DNA of 27,756 bases, from NCBI GenBank assembly GCA_964468005.1, contig CAYXUT010000014.1:1-27756 (forward strand), in the 5' to 3' direction. Source of the DNA: TMED8 sp964468005 (GTDB taxonomy: Bacteria > Pseudomonadota > Alphaproteobacteria > Rhodospirillales > Casp-alpha2). The notes below the pieces were generated by a model. The model was not told where the DNA came from and searched no databases. It was given only the letters and a program-made list of their open reading frames with translations. Each line of letters begins with the position of its first letter. Positions within the stretch are counted from its first letter, which is position 1. A program made the position numbers and the translations under genes. This document shows positions 17,335 through 24,753 of the stretch, piece by piece.

Positions 17335-18552
17335 TTATGTATTTGCGGGTTGCAGCACGCCTCTCTCGTTGATCGGTAGATGCAGCGCCGCAGATAACAA
17401 CCCGATGATGATACCGGCCCACCATACGGGCATGTAGGACCCAATTGTATCATAGAGATAGCCACCCATCCACACGCCCGTAAAACTACCGATCTGGTGG
17501 CTGAAAAATACGATACCGAACAGTGTTCCCATGTAACGCGCGCCAAACATAGAGGCGACGAGGCCCGATGTTAGTGGAACAGTGCTTAACCACAAAAGGC
17601 CCATGAGGACGGAGAAAATGATCACTGATGGGATGGTGATTGGGGAAATAATGAACAGCAAGATCGCGATGGCGCGCAACGTGTAGAGTGTGCTGAGCAG
17701 GTACTTCTTCGGGAATTTGTCGCCTAAGACGCCGGCGGTAAAAGACCCAATGACGTTGAAAAATCCGATCAGGGTGAGTGACCAAGCGCCGGTTTCCGGC
17801 GGCAGGCCCGCGTCGGAAAGAAAGGCCGGCAGATGAACACCGATGAAGGCGACATGGAAGCCGCAAACGAAGAATCCAGCGGTCAACAACCAAAAACCAC
17901 GGTCTCTCGAAGCCGACCTCAAGGTCTCGCTAAGAGCTATCTCCGGGGTGCCACCGACAGCCGTCATCGATTGTACTGGGCTGCGCAGGAAAACGGCGCA
18001 GAGGATGATGCCCAGAGCCATCATGGAGAGCAGGAGGAAGGACGTCGACCAGCCGTATTGGTCGAGCAATACTTGGCCGATGGGCACCACCGTGAACTGG
18101 CCGGCGGCGCCGAGCGCGGTTACGAGACCTAAGCCGAAACTACGTTTTTCTTCTGGCAGTACACGTCCGACCGCGCTCAGCACAACTCCAAGCGCACAGC
18201 CCGATTGCGCCATTCCAATCAGCAGCCCGGCGGAAAAATGGAACGCCAGCGGATCGGTGGTCTCGGCCATCATATAAAGCCCAGTGGCGTAAAGTACGCC
18301 TCCAACGGCAACGACCCGCCCAGTTCCGAATTTCTCAGCGATGCCGGCGGTGAACGGCTGGAATGCTCCCCAAAAAAGGTTCTGCGAAGCGATTGCCAAG
18401 GCGAAGATCTCCCGGCCCCAGCCGAGATCGAGGCTCATCGGTTTGAGATAGAGCCCCAGGCTTGCGCGTAGCCCCATCGCGAGAAGCACGCTCATCGCGC
18501 CGGCAGCGATTATCGCCACCGGTAGGCGGTAGGGTTTGGCTAATGTTGACAT
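17335..18552 (-). CDS. MFS transporter, monocarboxylate/OFA-like group
   Basis: This 405-residue integral membrane protein has the hydrophobic pattern of a 12-helix major facilitator. It starts AIIAAGAMSVLLAMGLRASLGLYLKPM and carries a central charged loop (RSPVQSMTAVGG...SRDRGFW). The second half begins FWLLTAGFFVCGFHVAFIGVHLPAFLSDAGL and includes SFTAGVLGDKFPKK, a variant of the MFS loop motif. The N-terminal half resembles transporters of organic anions such as monocarboxylates or oxalate/formate. The substrate cannot be read from sequence. It lies directly upstream of glcDEF on the same strand, so uptake of glycolate, lactate or a related acid is a reasonable guess. The ATG at 18552 has GGGAG upstream. 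It is separated from rpmJ by a strong terminator. Confidence 0.85.
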   Translation of the reverse strand: MSTLAKPYRLPVAIIAAGAMSVLLAMGLRASLGLYLKPMSLDLGWGREIFALAIASQNLFWGAFQPFTAGIAEKFGTGRVVAVGGVLYATGLYMMAETTDPLAFHFSAGLLIGMAQSGCALGVVLSAVGRVLPEEKRSFGLGLVTALGAAGQFTVVPIGQVLLDQYGWSTSFLLLSMMALGIILCAVFLRSPVQSMTAVGGTPEIALSETLRSASRDRGFWLLTAGFFVCGFHVAFIGVHLPAFLSDAGLPPETGAWSLTLIGFFNVIGSFTAGVLGDKFPKKYLLSTLYTLRAIAILLFIISPITIPSVIIFSVLMGLLWLSTVPLTSGLVASMFGARYMGTLFGIVFFSHQIGSFTGVWMGGYLYDTIGSYMPVWWAGIIIGLLSAALHLPINERGVLQPANT

Positions 18553-18573
18553 ATAGCTCCCTTCCTCGGTGGC

Positions 18574-18603
18574 AATTTAGCAACGTTTGCCGGTTCGACC
18601 CAA
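18574..18603 (-). promoter_or_regulatory. Candidate sigma70-type promoter for the MFS-glcDEF cluster
   Basis: On the minus strand TTGGGT (18598-18603) and TAAATT (18574-18579) are 18 bases apart, just downstream of the rpmJ terminator and about 20 bases before the MFS ATG. The position between a terminator and the first gene of the cluster supports it; the match to consensus is moderate. Confidence 0.35.
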
Positions 18604-18642
18604 TCACCGTCTCGTGGATGCACCCATGCGTTATTTGGATAC

Positions 18643-18666
18643 AAAAAAACGCGCCTGACTAGCGCG
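18643..18666 (-). terminator. Intrinsic terminator of rpmJ
   Basis: On the minus strand a 5-bp all-GC stem (CGCGC, 18662-18666, with GCGCG, 18650-18654) encloses a 7-base loop and is followed by seven consecutive T residues (18643-18649). It lies about 40 bases after the rpmJ stop. This is the clearest rho-independent terminator in the window and isolates rpmJ from the MFS gene. Confidence 0.85.
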
Positions 18667-18703
18667 GTTATTGTTCAAACTAGCGCTAAGCCACTATAGA
18701 GCA

Positions 18704-18829
18704 TTAGCCCTGGCGCGCCTTGAAGCGAGGGTTTTTCTTGTTGATCACGTATACGCGGCCCTTGCGGCGGACGATCCGGCAGCCTTTTTCACGAAATTTA
18801 GCGGATTTCAGCGAATTTCTGACTTTCAT
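18704..18829 (-). CDS. rpmJ: 50S ribosomal protein L36, zinc-ligand-free type
   Basis: This small 41-residue gene encodes MKVRNSLKSAKFREKGC followed by RIVRRKGRVYVINKKNPRFKARQG. The MKVRNSLKS start and the RRKGRVYVINK-NPRFKARQG ending are diagnostic of bacterial L36 of the alternative (YkgO-like) type. This type lacks the C-C-C-H zinc site and has a single Cys at position 17. It is the usual form in alphaproteobacteria. The ATG at 18829 has GGAAG upstream and the gene ends at TAA with its own terminator. It is a structural protein of the large ribosomal subunit. Confidence 0.95.
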   Translation of the reverse strand: MKVRNSLKSAKFREKGCRIVRRKGRVYVINKKNPRFKARQG

Positions 18830-18912
18830 CGGACCACTTCCCAAAAACTATTTGACCCATTACTGAGCGAGGAAACGCGGAACCTAGGGGATACATCACC
18901 TAATGTCAACGC

Positions 18913-19136
18913 TCACTCTGCGGCGTGCCGCGCTTTGCCCTTGAGCTCCAAACGGTTGGTAAGGCCAACGGGCCTGTCAGCATGGCTATCTTAGCATCCG
19001 GTTCCGTGTCAAAGGTCTGGAAGGCACTGTGCAGCTTATGCACGGCCTCGACTTTGCAAGCCTTTTTGACCTCGGGCTGATTGATGATGACTGTCGTGAC
19101 GAGACCGTCTTTTTTGGCGCGAACGGTATTGGGCAT
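18913..19136 (-). pseudogene. Truncated enoyl-CoA hydratase/isomerase (crotonase) remnant
   Basis: From an ATG at 19136 with GGAAAGAAG upstream, the first 55 codons read as a normal crotonase N-terminus: GLVTTVIINQPEVKKACKVEAV, then TFDTEPDAKIAMLTG. Homology then stops at about 18972. The expected GGxFCAGADL and the rest of a ~260-residue enzyme are absent. The open frame runs through unrelated sequence to a TGA at 18906. In another frame the next segment reads RPVGLTNRLELKGKA before a TGA at 18913-18915. That resembles the later crotonase region (ILTGRPV...GLxNRV.KGKA), so this looks like a large internal deletion plus frameshift. The oxyanion-hole and catalytic segments are lost, so it cannot be functional. 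It is divergent from the SDR gene at 19280. Confidence 0.72.
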
Positions 19137-19279
19137 GGTCAGCTTCTTTCCGATTGGCTGGCGGTGGGATCGAATTTTCTCGCCTGTCCTTCAGTAGTGC
19201 AAGCGCCGGGGATTGAAGCTTGATCGCGAAGGCTAAGGACGGGATTGTTACGCCTTTGCTTAAAGGGGGACCAAGCATC

Positions 19280-20044
19280 ATGGATATTTTGGGCAAGACA
19301 GTGGCCATAACGGGTGGTGCTGGTGGGATCGGCATCGCCATGGCTAAGCGCTTCAAAGCGGAGGGTGCGGCCGGGGTGATCATAGCTGACCTGGATGCTG
19401 CAGGTCCGGCCGAAATTGCAGCAGAGATTGGGGTGACTGGCATTGCCTGCGACGTGACCTCGGAAACCTCTATCAAGCAATTGATTGCGGGTGCAGAGGC
19501 CGCGCACGGCGACATCGATATTTTTTGTTCGAACGCCGGCGTGTTCCACCTGGGTGACGAAAATGCACCCGATGATCAGTGGCAACTGAACTGGGACGTT
19601 CACGTCATGGCGCATATTTACGCCGCCCGTGATCTGGCACCGAAGATGGCGGCGCGTGGAGGCGGATATTTGGTGAACACGTCATCGGCGGCGGGCGTGC
19701 TGACACACATTGATTCGGCTACCTATAGTGTCACCAAGCACGCTGCAGTGGCCTTTGCCGAGTGGCTCTCCATCACCTATGGCGATTGTGGCGTGAAGAT
19801 TTCAGTACTATGTCCGCAAGCTGTTCGAACAGCGATGATCGCTGGGCGCGAAGGTGAGACCGCCAGCATCGATGGCATTATGGAGCCTGAAACTTTGGCC
19901 GATGCGATGATTGCCAGCATGGCACGCGAGGAATTTTACATTTTGCCGCACAAGGAAGTCCGCGAATACATGCGCCGCAGAGCCTTTGATCCCGAGCGTT
20001 GGCTGGGCGGTATGCGCCGGTTGCGGGCCAAGATCGCCCATTAA
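19280..20044 (+). CDS. Short-chain dehydrogenase/reductase
   Basis: This is a classical SDR of 254 residues with a Rossmann NAD(P)-binding motif TGGAGGIG (11-18), ADLD after beta-2 (Asp at 37 and 39, favouring NAD over NADP), CDVTSE, SNAGV (84-88) and the catalytic Ser-Tyr-Lys set: NTSSAAG (Ser135/136) with Tyr149 and Lys153 in ATYSVTKHA. The substrate is unknown. I chose the ATG at 19280 because AGGGGGA lies about 9 bases upstream and the Rossmann strand begins right after it; the frame stays open 20 codons further upstream without a good signal. The C-terminus is basic (REYMRRRAFDPERWLGGMRRLRAKIAH), as in many alphaproteobacterial SDRs of this length. It is a single-gene unit, divergent from the crotonase remnant. 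Confidence 0.92.
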   Translation: MDILGKTVAITGGAGGIGIAMAKRFKAEGAAGVIIADLDAAGPAEIAAEIGVTGIACDVTSETSIKQLIAGAEAAHGDIDIFCSNAGVFHLGDENAPDDQWQLNWDVHVMAHIYAARDLAPKMAARGGGYLVNTSSAAGVLTHIDSATYSVTKHAAVAFAEWLSITYGDCGVKISVLCPQAVRTAMIAGREGETASIDGIMEPETLADAMIASMAREEFYILPHKEVREYMRRRAFDPERWLGGMRRLRAKIAH

Positions 20045-20059
20045 AGAGTAAAAAACTCT
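20045..20059 (+). terminator. Weak hairpin directly after the SDR stop
   Basis: AGAGT (20045-20049) and ACTCT (20055-20059) form a 5-bp stem with an AAAAA loop immediately after the TAA stop. No T-run follows, so it is a poor intrinsic terminator at best. Confidence 0.22.
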
Positions 20060-20088
20060 ACGTGCAGAAAGTTTCCATATACAATTTT

Positions 20089-20108
20089 CAGGAAAATCTT
20101 TCTTCCTG
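20089..20108. repeat. Inverted repeat upstream of the EamA-family gene
   Basis: CAGGAA (20089-20094) and TTCCTG (20103-20108) form a perfect 6-bp dyad with an 8-base spacer. It lies 31 bases upstream of the EamA ATG at 20139, in the position of a promoter-proximal operator or leader hairpin. No regulator is identified. Confidence 0.28.
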
Positions 20109-20138
20109 CCAACCGCAGACTTAGGTTCAGCGCAGACC

Positions 20139-21041
20139 ATGAACTCTGTTTCCGCCTCCGTTGCCAGGGCCGACAACCTGAAAGGTATGATGTGGATGGC
20201 CATCTATTCGGCCTTCATAGCGGGAATGCATATCTGCATCCGTTTGGTCTCAGAGGGCATGCATCCTTTTGAAATCGCCTTCTTTCGCAATGTCTTTTCC
20301 CTTATTGTTTTGGTTCCTTGGTTCTGGCAGCTCGGGCTGAATCCCCTGAAAACCAAGCGGTTTGGCCTCTTGTTTACGCGTGGGGTTCTCAACACCTGCT
20401 GTATGCTCGCGTTCTTCATGGCACTTTCCCTTGGTCAACTGGCCGAAATCGCCGCGCTGTCATTTACCGCGCCGATTTACGCGACACTTATCGGTATGGT
20501 GGTATTTAGGGAAAAGGTTGGATTATTTCGCTGGAGCGCGATTTTTGCCGGCTTCCTTGGCGTATTGGTGATTATCCGGCCCGGTTTCGAAGAGATCGGC
20601 TTCGCTCAGTTTTTGTCACTAACTTCAGCCTTCGGGTGGGCCATTTGTATGGTTATGGTCAAGGAGTTGGGCCGGACCGATTCGGCTGTCACCATTACCG
20701 CCTACATGTCCCTGGTCATGGCGCCGTTGTCTCTGGGGCCGGCCATGTATTATTGGATTTGGCCTACATGGGAACAATTGGGGTGGCTGTTGGTGTTGGG
20801 TACGCTTGGTGGTGCTGGGCAACTCGCCTTGGCGCAGTCTCTGCGGCTGGCCGAAACTCACGTCGTAACTCCGTTCGACTTTCTGCGCCTGGTTTTCGTC
20901 TCAATCTTGGGCTTTTTGGTATTTGGCCAAGTGCCGGATATTTTTGTTTGGATTGGCGGTTCAACGATTTTTGCGTCGGTTGCTTTCATTGCCTATCGTG
21001 AACATGAGCGCCGTCAGGAGCAGACAGCTGGCGCCGAGTAA
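20139..21041 (+). CDS. EamA/DMT-family transporter (RhaT/YdcZ-like metabolite exporter)
   Basis: This 300-residue membrane protein has the two-fold EamA repeat, expected to give ten helices. The first repeat has MMWMAIYSAFIAGMHICIRLVSEGMHPFEIAFFRNVFSLIVLVP, then LSLGQLAEIAALSFTAPIYATLIGMVVFREK, a typical DMT signature. The second repeat starts at AFGWAICMVMVKELGRTDSAVTITAYMSLVM and contains SLRLAETHVVTPFDFLRLVFVSILGFLVFGQVPD. The C-terminal tail is charged (REHERRQEQTAGAE). Family members export amino acids and other small metabolites. It is followed 14 bases later by a class V aminotransferase gene and then an aspartate-type aminotransferase, so an amino-acid-related substrate is plausible. 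Confidence 0.9.
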   Translation: MNSVSASVARADNLKGMMWMAIYSAFIAGMHICIRLVSEGMHPFEIAFFRNVFSLIVLVPWFWQLGLNPLKTKRFGLLFTRGVLNTCCMLAFFMALSLGQLAEIAALSFTAPIYATLIGMVVFREKVGLFRWSAIFAGFLGVLVIIRPGFEEIGFAQFLSLTSAFGWAICMVMVKELGRTDSAVTITAYMSLVMAPLSLGPAMYYWIWPTWEQLGWLLVLGTLGGAGQLALAQSLRLAETHVVTPFDFLRLVFVSILGFLVFGQVPDIFVWIGGSTIFASVAFIAYREHERRQEQTAGAE

Positions 21042-21055
21042 AAAAGGGGGGAGAA

Positions 21056-22195
21056 GTGCTTATAAACCAGCGTAATTTTTTCGATTTACCGGACGATATT
21101 ACTTATCTCAATTGTGCCGCCTATTCGCCTTTGATGAACCGGGTGCGCGAGGCTGGTATTGAAGGGCTTGATAGGAAATATCATCCCTGGGATCTGGATC
21201 TCACGCAGACCCCGGCGGATGCCGAACATGCGCGCGCATTGTTTGCCGAATTGATCGGCGCCTGTGCTGATGATGTAGCGATAATCGGTTCAACCTCTTA
21301 TGGGATTGAAGTCGCCGCGCGTAATCTAGTTATCTCCGGCGGACAGAAAATAGTCATCTTGCAGGACCAGTTTCCTTCGAACGTCTATTCCTGGCGCCAC
21401 TTGGCGGCAGGCAGCGGTGCTAAACTCTCTGTCGTTCCGCGCCCCGACGACGACGACTGGACCACGGTTGTTCTTGATCATCTGGATGCTTCGGTGGCAA
21501 TCGCCGCCCTGCCGCCCTGCCATTGGTCCGATGGTAGTCGGGTCAATCTCGCGGTCATCGGCGCGCGTTGCCGGGAACTCGGCATTGCTTTCGTCATTGA
21601 TGCTACCCAGGCCATTGGCGCAATGCATTTTGATGTTAGCGAGATCCAACCCGATTTCGTTGCCTGCTCTGCCTACAAGTGGCTTTGCTGCCCTTATTCT
21701 CTTGCCTTTCTTTATGCTGCGCCACATCGGCAAAACGGCTTGCCGCTTGAGTTCCATCGCTGGAACCATGTTTCGCCGCAGCCCACGGCGACGAAAACCG
21801 GCTATCCCGATACCTTCAATACCGGCGCCAGGCGGTACGATATTGGCGAGGTCAACAACATGATTAATCTGCCGATGGCTGTTGTGGCGCTCAAGCAACT
21901 CGCTGTCTGGACCCCGGCCGCTATTCAGGAATATCTGAGGCCGCTTACCGATGCCGTTGCCGAAGGTGCCACCGAGCGCGGTTGGCGGACACCCGCGAAC
22001 GACCGGCGGGTCGGCCATTACATAGGTATGCGCCCACCCGGCGAGCTCTCGAACGACGTGGTGGTGCGGCTGCAAGCCGAGTATGGCGTGCATGTTAGCC
22101 AACGTGGCGGAGCAGTTCGGGTCAGTCCACACCTTTACAATGATGCGGCTGATATCGAAGGTTTTTTCCAAGCCCTCGATAAGGTTCTTGCCTAA
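21056..22195 (+). CDS. Class V PLP-dependent aminotransferase family protein
   Basis: This 379-residue fold-type I PLP protein belongs to the class V group (cysteine desulfurase, isopenicillin N epimerase and relatives). It starts ITYLNCAAYSPL (15-26), then has GSTSYGIEVAARNL (78-91), the cofactor-binding DATQAIGA (182-189) and the PLP lysine K208 in ACSAYKWLCCPYSLAFLY. NTGARRYDIGEVN follows, which binds the phosphate from the partner subunit. A later cysteine-rich loop of the desulfurase type is not seen, so it is probably not an IscS/SufS enzyme. The start is a GTG at 21056 with a strong AAGGGGGGAG ribosome-binding site; this decides the start. Substrate unknown. It lies 14 bases after the EamA gene and 52 bases before the aspartate-type aminotransferase. 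Confidence 0.88.
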   Translation: MLINQRNFFDLPDDITYLNCAAYSPLMNRVREAGIEGLDRKYHPWDLDLTQTPADAEHARALFAELIGACADDVAIIGSTSYGIEVAARNLVISGGQKIVILQDQFPSNVYSWRHLAAGSGAKLSVVPRPDDDDWTTVVLDHLDASVAIAALPPCHWSDGSRVNLAVIGARCRELGIAFVIDATQAIGAMHFDVSEIQPDFVACSAYKWLCCPYSLAFLYAAPHRQNGLPLEFHRWNHVSPQPTATKTGYPDTFNTGARRYDIGEVNNMINLPMAVVALKQLAVWTPAAIQEYLRPLTDAVAEGATERGWRTPANDRRVGHYIGMRPPGELSNDVVVRLQAEYGVHVSQRGGAVRVSPHLYNDAADIEGFFQALDKVLA

Positions 22196-22247
22196 CGCCG
22201 TTGGCGCGCTAAAACCTCATCAAAGCCGAGTTAAAGGGATTACGAAC

Positions 22248-23450
22248 ATGGTTCACGTTGCCGAACGCACTACGCGGATTGAACCCACTGCTAGTTCCGT
22301 CGCCACCCAGCGCGCCCGCCAATTGCGCGAACAGGGGCATGACATCATTGCACTTACGCAAGGAGAGCCCGATTTTGATACGCCGGATCATGTCAATGAA
22401 GCGGCCCTCAACGCCATGCGGTCGGGACAGACGCACTACACTCCGGTTGGCGGCACGCCACAAATGATCGATGCGATTCGGACAAAATTCAGGCGCGACA
22501 ACGGCCTTGATTACGCCACCGATCAGGTCATGGCCTGCAATGGCGGTAAGCAGGTTATTTACAACGCCTTGATGAGCACGGTGGAGCCCGGCGACGAGGT
22601 TATCTTGTTGGCTCCTTACTGGGTCGCCTATGCGGATATGACACGGTTTGCTGACGGGGTGCCGGTAATGTTGGAATGCCACGAGGAACTGGGTTTCAAG
22701 GTAACGCCTGAGCAACTGGAAGCGGCAATTTCGCCGCGGACGCGTTGGCTGTTTCTCAATTCCCCCAACAATCCCGCTGGATCCATTTATTCGACGAATG
22801 AACTGCGAGCACTAGCGGAAGTCCTTAACCGTCACCAACGCGTTCTGGTAATGTCCGATGATATTTACGAGCACATTATTTTTGACGGCCGCTCCTTTGT
22901 TACGATGGCGGAAGCGGCGCCGGAGTTGTTCGACCGGACATTGACTGTGAATGGCGTTTCGAAGGCTTATGCGATGACAGGCTGGCGGATCGGCATCTGC
23001 GGCGGTCCAGCGAAACTAATTAAGACCATGTCGAAGCTACAAAACCAGAGCACAGGGAATCCGTGTTCTATTAGTCAGGCAGCCGCAGTAGCCGCCTTTA
23101 TGGGATCACAAGCTATCGTTGTGGAACGTACGGCGGAGTTCCAGCGCCGCCGCGATCGGATCGTGGAGATGCTTAACGAAATTTCTGGCTTGACGTGTCG
23201 CACACCGGAGGGCGCTTTCTATGCTTATCCCAATTGCGCCGGGCTCATCGGGCGCAAGTCCCCGGGCGGCAAGGTCATGGGATCCGACCGAGATGTAATG
23301 ATCTACTTGATGGAGCAAGGCGGCGTCGGCGTCGTTCATGGGGAAGCTTACGGATTGAGTCCGCACATTCGACTGTCTTTTGCCGCGTCAATGGGAGATC
23401 TGGAAGAAGCCTGTAGAAGAATTCGAGCGGCCTGCCAGGCCTTGGCCTGA
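22248..23450 (+). CDS. Class I aminotransferase, aspartate aminotransferase (subgroup Ib)-like
   Basis: This 400-residue PLP enzyme transfers an amino group between aspartate (or a similar acid) and 2-oxoglutarate. The family landmarks are all present: LTQGEPDFDTPDH (36-48), HYTPVGGTPQ (63-72), NSPNNPAGS (171-179), SDDIYEH (203-209), PLP lysine K239 in NGVSKAYAMTGWRIG and the substrate carboxylate arginine R375 in HIRLSFAAS. The frame is open 55 codons upstream into the previous gene, but AAAGGGA precedes the ATG at 22248 by about 8 bases and the conserved domain begins there. Position downstream of the class V aminotransferase suggests a shared transcript. A chromosome often has a second aspC, so this copy could be specialised. 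Confidence 0.93.
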   Translation: MVHVAERTTRIEPTASSVATQRARQLREQGHDIIALTQGEPDFDTPDHVNEAALNAMRSGQTHYTPVGGTPQMIDAIRTKFRRDNGLDYATDQVMACNGGKQVIYNALMSTVEPGDEVILLAPYWVAYADMTRFADGVPVMLECHEELGFKVTPEQLEAAISPRTRWLFLNSPNNPAGSIYSTNELRALAEVLNRHQRVLVMSDDIYEHIIFDGRSFVTMAEAAPELFDRTLTVNGVSKAYAMTGWRIGICGGPAKLIKTMSKLQNQSTGNPCSISQAAAVAAFMGSQAIVVERTAEFQRRRDRIVEMLNEISGLTCRTPEGAFYAYPNCAGLIGRKSPGGKVMGSDRDVMIYLMEQGGVGVVHGEAYGLSPHIRLSFAASMGDLEEACRRIRAACQALA

Positions 23451-23571
23451 TCCGTGGCCGCATAACCTCGTCGGTATCGCTAACAATTATCTCTAGCTGT
23501 TAAAATTATTGGTTTTTTTAGCTAATACCCATACTGTCTCTCATCGCTGGCAAGTGGTTTTAACGCGAAAA

Positions 23572-23583
23572 AATCACGTGATT
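23572..23583. repeat. 12-bp perfect palindrome AATCACGTGATT
   Basis: This perfect palindrome has a CACGTG core, in the non-coding gap after the aspartate-type aminotransferase gene. It could be a regulator site, though no gene starts next to it. Confidence 0.35.
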
Positions 23584-23618
23584 GGCTGCCGCATTTCAGC
23601 CTTGTTGACATGCTCGCT

Positions 23619-23640
23619 GACCGACAAGTTTCTATCGGTC
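23619..23640. repeat. 6-bp inverted repeat with 10-base loop
   Basis: GACCGA (23619-23624) and TCGGTC (23635-23640) are perfect inverted copies. The right arm, extended to TATCGGTC, also matches a GACCGATA at 23690-23697, so alternative pairings are possible. Confidence 0.35.
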
Positions 23641-23697
23641 TTGGCTTAGATTTCGACTTAACGTTTCGGCTCGCCGTTAAAGGTAATGTGACCGATA

Positions 23698-23711
23698 GTG
23701 CGCATGCGCAC
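23698..23711. repeat. 14-bp perfect palindrome GTGCGCATGCGCAC
   Basis: This perfect GC-rich palindrome lies 34 bases before the end of the VOC gene, between convergent genes. As DNA it is a candidate binding site. As RNA it would fold only with a minimal loop, so a hairpin terminator is less likely. Confidence 0.4.
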
Positions 23712-23744
23712 GTTAACCCATCACTGAAAGCTGTGAACGCGGCC

Positions 23745-24119
23745 TCAGGCGGCGGGAGGAAAACTCAATTCGACAACGATCCCATGCGGGCCAGTAATGA
23801 AGATTTGGCGGAGGCCTGAGCCAACTTGTGTGCGATATTCATACGGGTAGCCCATGCCCTCGACCTTGGAGAAGATTTTTTCGTAGCGCGAGCCATCACC
23901 GGTAAACGCGATATGGTCAGATGCACCTGTATCGTTGCCAGGAGTTTTCTCCGTACCGATCAAATGGATGACCGGCGCGCCACTTTTTGCATCGTACAGC
24001 CAATAGCCGGGAAACCTCAGTGGCGGCCTGTTGCCCGGTGACAGTTCCGCCACGTCGCAAAAGAATTCTTTCAGCGGTTCCAGGTCATTGGTGCGTACGG
24101 TGTAATGGTTGAGATGCAT
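23745..24119 (-). CDS. VOC-family (glyoxalase/bleomycin-resistance-like) protein
   Basis: This 124-residue protein of the vicinal-oxygen-chelate superfamily starts MHLNHYTVRTNDLEPLKEFFCDV, the usual first beta-alpha unit. Candidate metal ligands are His5, His69 (SDHIAF) and Glu117 (GIVVELSF). RPPLRFPGYWLYD is also typical of small VOC proteins found beside catabolic genes. The frame extends 37 codons upstream, but the ATG at 24119 has GGAAG upstream and matches the domain start. It overlaps the last 35 bases of the hydrolase gene. Substrate unknown. Confidence 0.87.
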   Translation of the reverse strand: MHLNHYTVRTNDLEPLKEFFCDVAELSPGNRPPLRFPGYWLYDAKSGAPVIHLIGTEKTPGNDTGASDHIAFTGDGSRYEKIFSKVEGMGYPYEYRTQVGSGLRQIFITGPHGIVVELSFPPAA

Positions 24120-24753
24120 TTGGCTTCCAAATTTTTTTGCTAAACACCTGAATTGCGTCCAGAGCTTCGTCCCAGTTTTTCTGTTCCGTACGGCCGGATT
24201 TCTTTCGTGGTTTGAAGCCGTGGTCGCCATCTTCCAACCAGTGTAACAAAACCTTCGAACTCAGACTATAGTTAGACACCTCCTCAACCGTGCCAAAAGG
24301 GTCGCGCGTGCCTTGGCAAATTAGCGTCGGTGTCTTGATGTCCTCCAGATGCTCCAGGCGTTTGGGCCCGGGCATCTTGCCAGGGCTGTGAAACGGATAG
24401 CCAAGACAAATCAACCCCGCGACGTTGGTTTCATCCGCGACCAGAGACGCCATGCGCCCGCCCATGGACTTACCCCCGATGATCAGTTTTTTCGGTGTCC
24501 CCAATTCATCAATCACGGTATGCCAGCTTTCCATTAACACCGGTGCGCGGTTAGGCGGTTTTTTGGTCCCGTTAATGCGGCGCTCCGCCATGTAGGGAAA
24601 CTCGAAGCGCGCAGCGTTAAGCCCGCGAGCCGCAAGACCTTCAGCAAAGGCCTGCATAAAGGGACTGTCCATAGGCGCTCCAGCGCCATGCGCTAGGCAG
24701 ATGGTATAAGGAGCGTTGTCTGGCCCGTTGATGAGGATGTCAGGGAGGCTCAA
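24085..24753 (-). CDS. Alpha/beta hydrolase, KANL3/Tex30-like family
   Basis: This 222-residue cytoplasmic alpha/beta hydrolase has AHGAGAPMDSPFM (21-33), the oxyanion-hole and strand region typical of the KANL3/Tex30 group. The nucleophile is Ser96 in IIGGKSMGGRMAS. Asp151 is in CQGTRDPFGT and His178 is in EDGDHGFK, completing the Ser-Asp-His triad. FEFPYMAERRINGTKKPP matches the group's signature loop. The natural substrate of these bacterial proteins is not known; dienelactone-hydrolase-like activity is sometimes proposed. The ATG at 24753 overlaps the SDR stop by 4 bases (ATGA), showing translational coupling, and the 3' end overlaps the VOC gene. Confidence 0.88.
   Translation of the reverse strand: MSLPDILINGPDNAPYTICLAHGAGAPMDSPFMQAFAEGLAARGLNAARFEFPYMAERRINGTKKPPNRAPVLMESWHTVIDELGTPKKLIIGGKSMGGRMASLVADETNVAGLICLGYPFHSPGKMPGPKRLEHLEDIKTPTLICQGTRDPFGTVEEVSNYSLSSKVLLHWLEDGDHGFKPRKKSGRTEQKNWDEALDAIQVFSKKIWKPNASQPLHRTHQ

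Larger units (their letters stand above)
23451..23744. other. 294-base non-coding stretch between convergent genes, rich in dyads
   Basis: I see no supportable gene here. The stretch lies between convergent transcripts and contains several perfect dyads. AATCACGTGATT (23572-23583) is a 12-bp palindrome. GTGCGCATGCGCAC (23698-23711) is a 14-bp palindrome. GACCGA (23619-23624) faces TCGGTC (23635-23640), and TATCGGTC (23633-23640) also pairs with GACCGATA (23690-23697). A T-rich run lies near 23510-23520. The dyads may be terminators or a structured RNA. Confidence 0.4.

Noticed and set aside
18671..18994. A 107-codon plus-strand open frame across rpmJ
   Set aside because: It is antisense to rpmJ, whose protein sequence is diagnostic, and to the crotonase remnant.
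21326..22171. A 281-codon open frame opposite the class V aminotransferase
   Set aside because: It is the antisense shadow of a well-supported PLP enzyme and has no family motifs.
23610..23819. A 69-codon open frame in the gap after the aspartate-type aminotransferase
   Set aside because: No recognisable domain, no ribosome-binding site, and it runs into the end of the VOC gene on the other strand.
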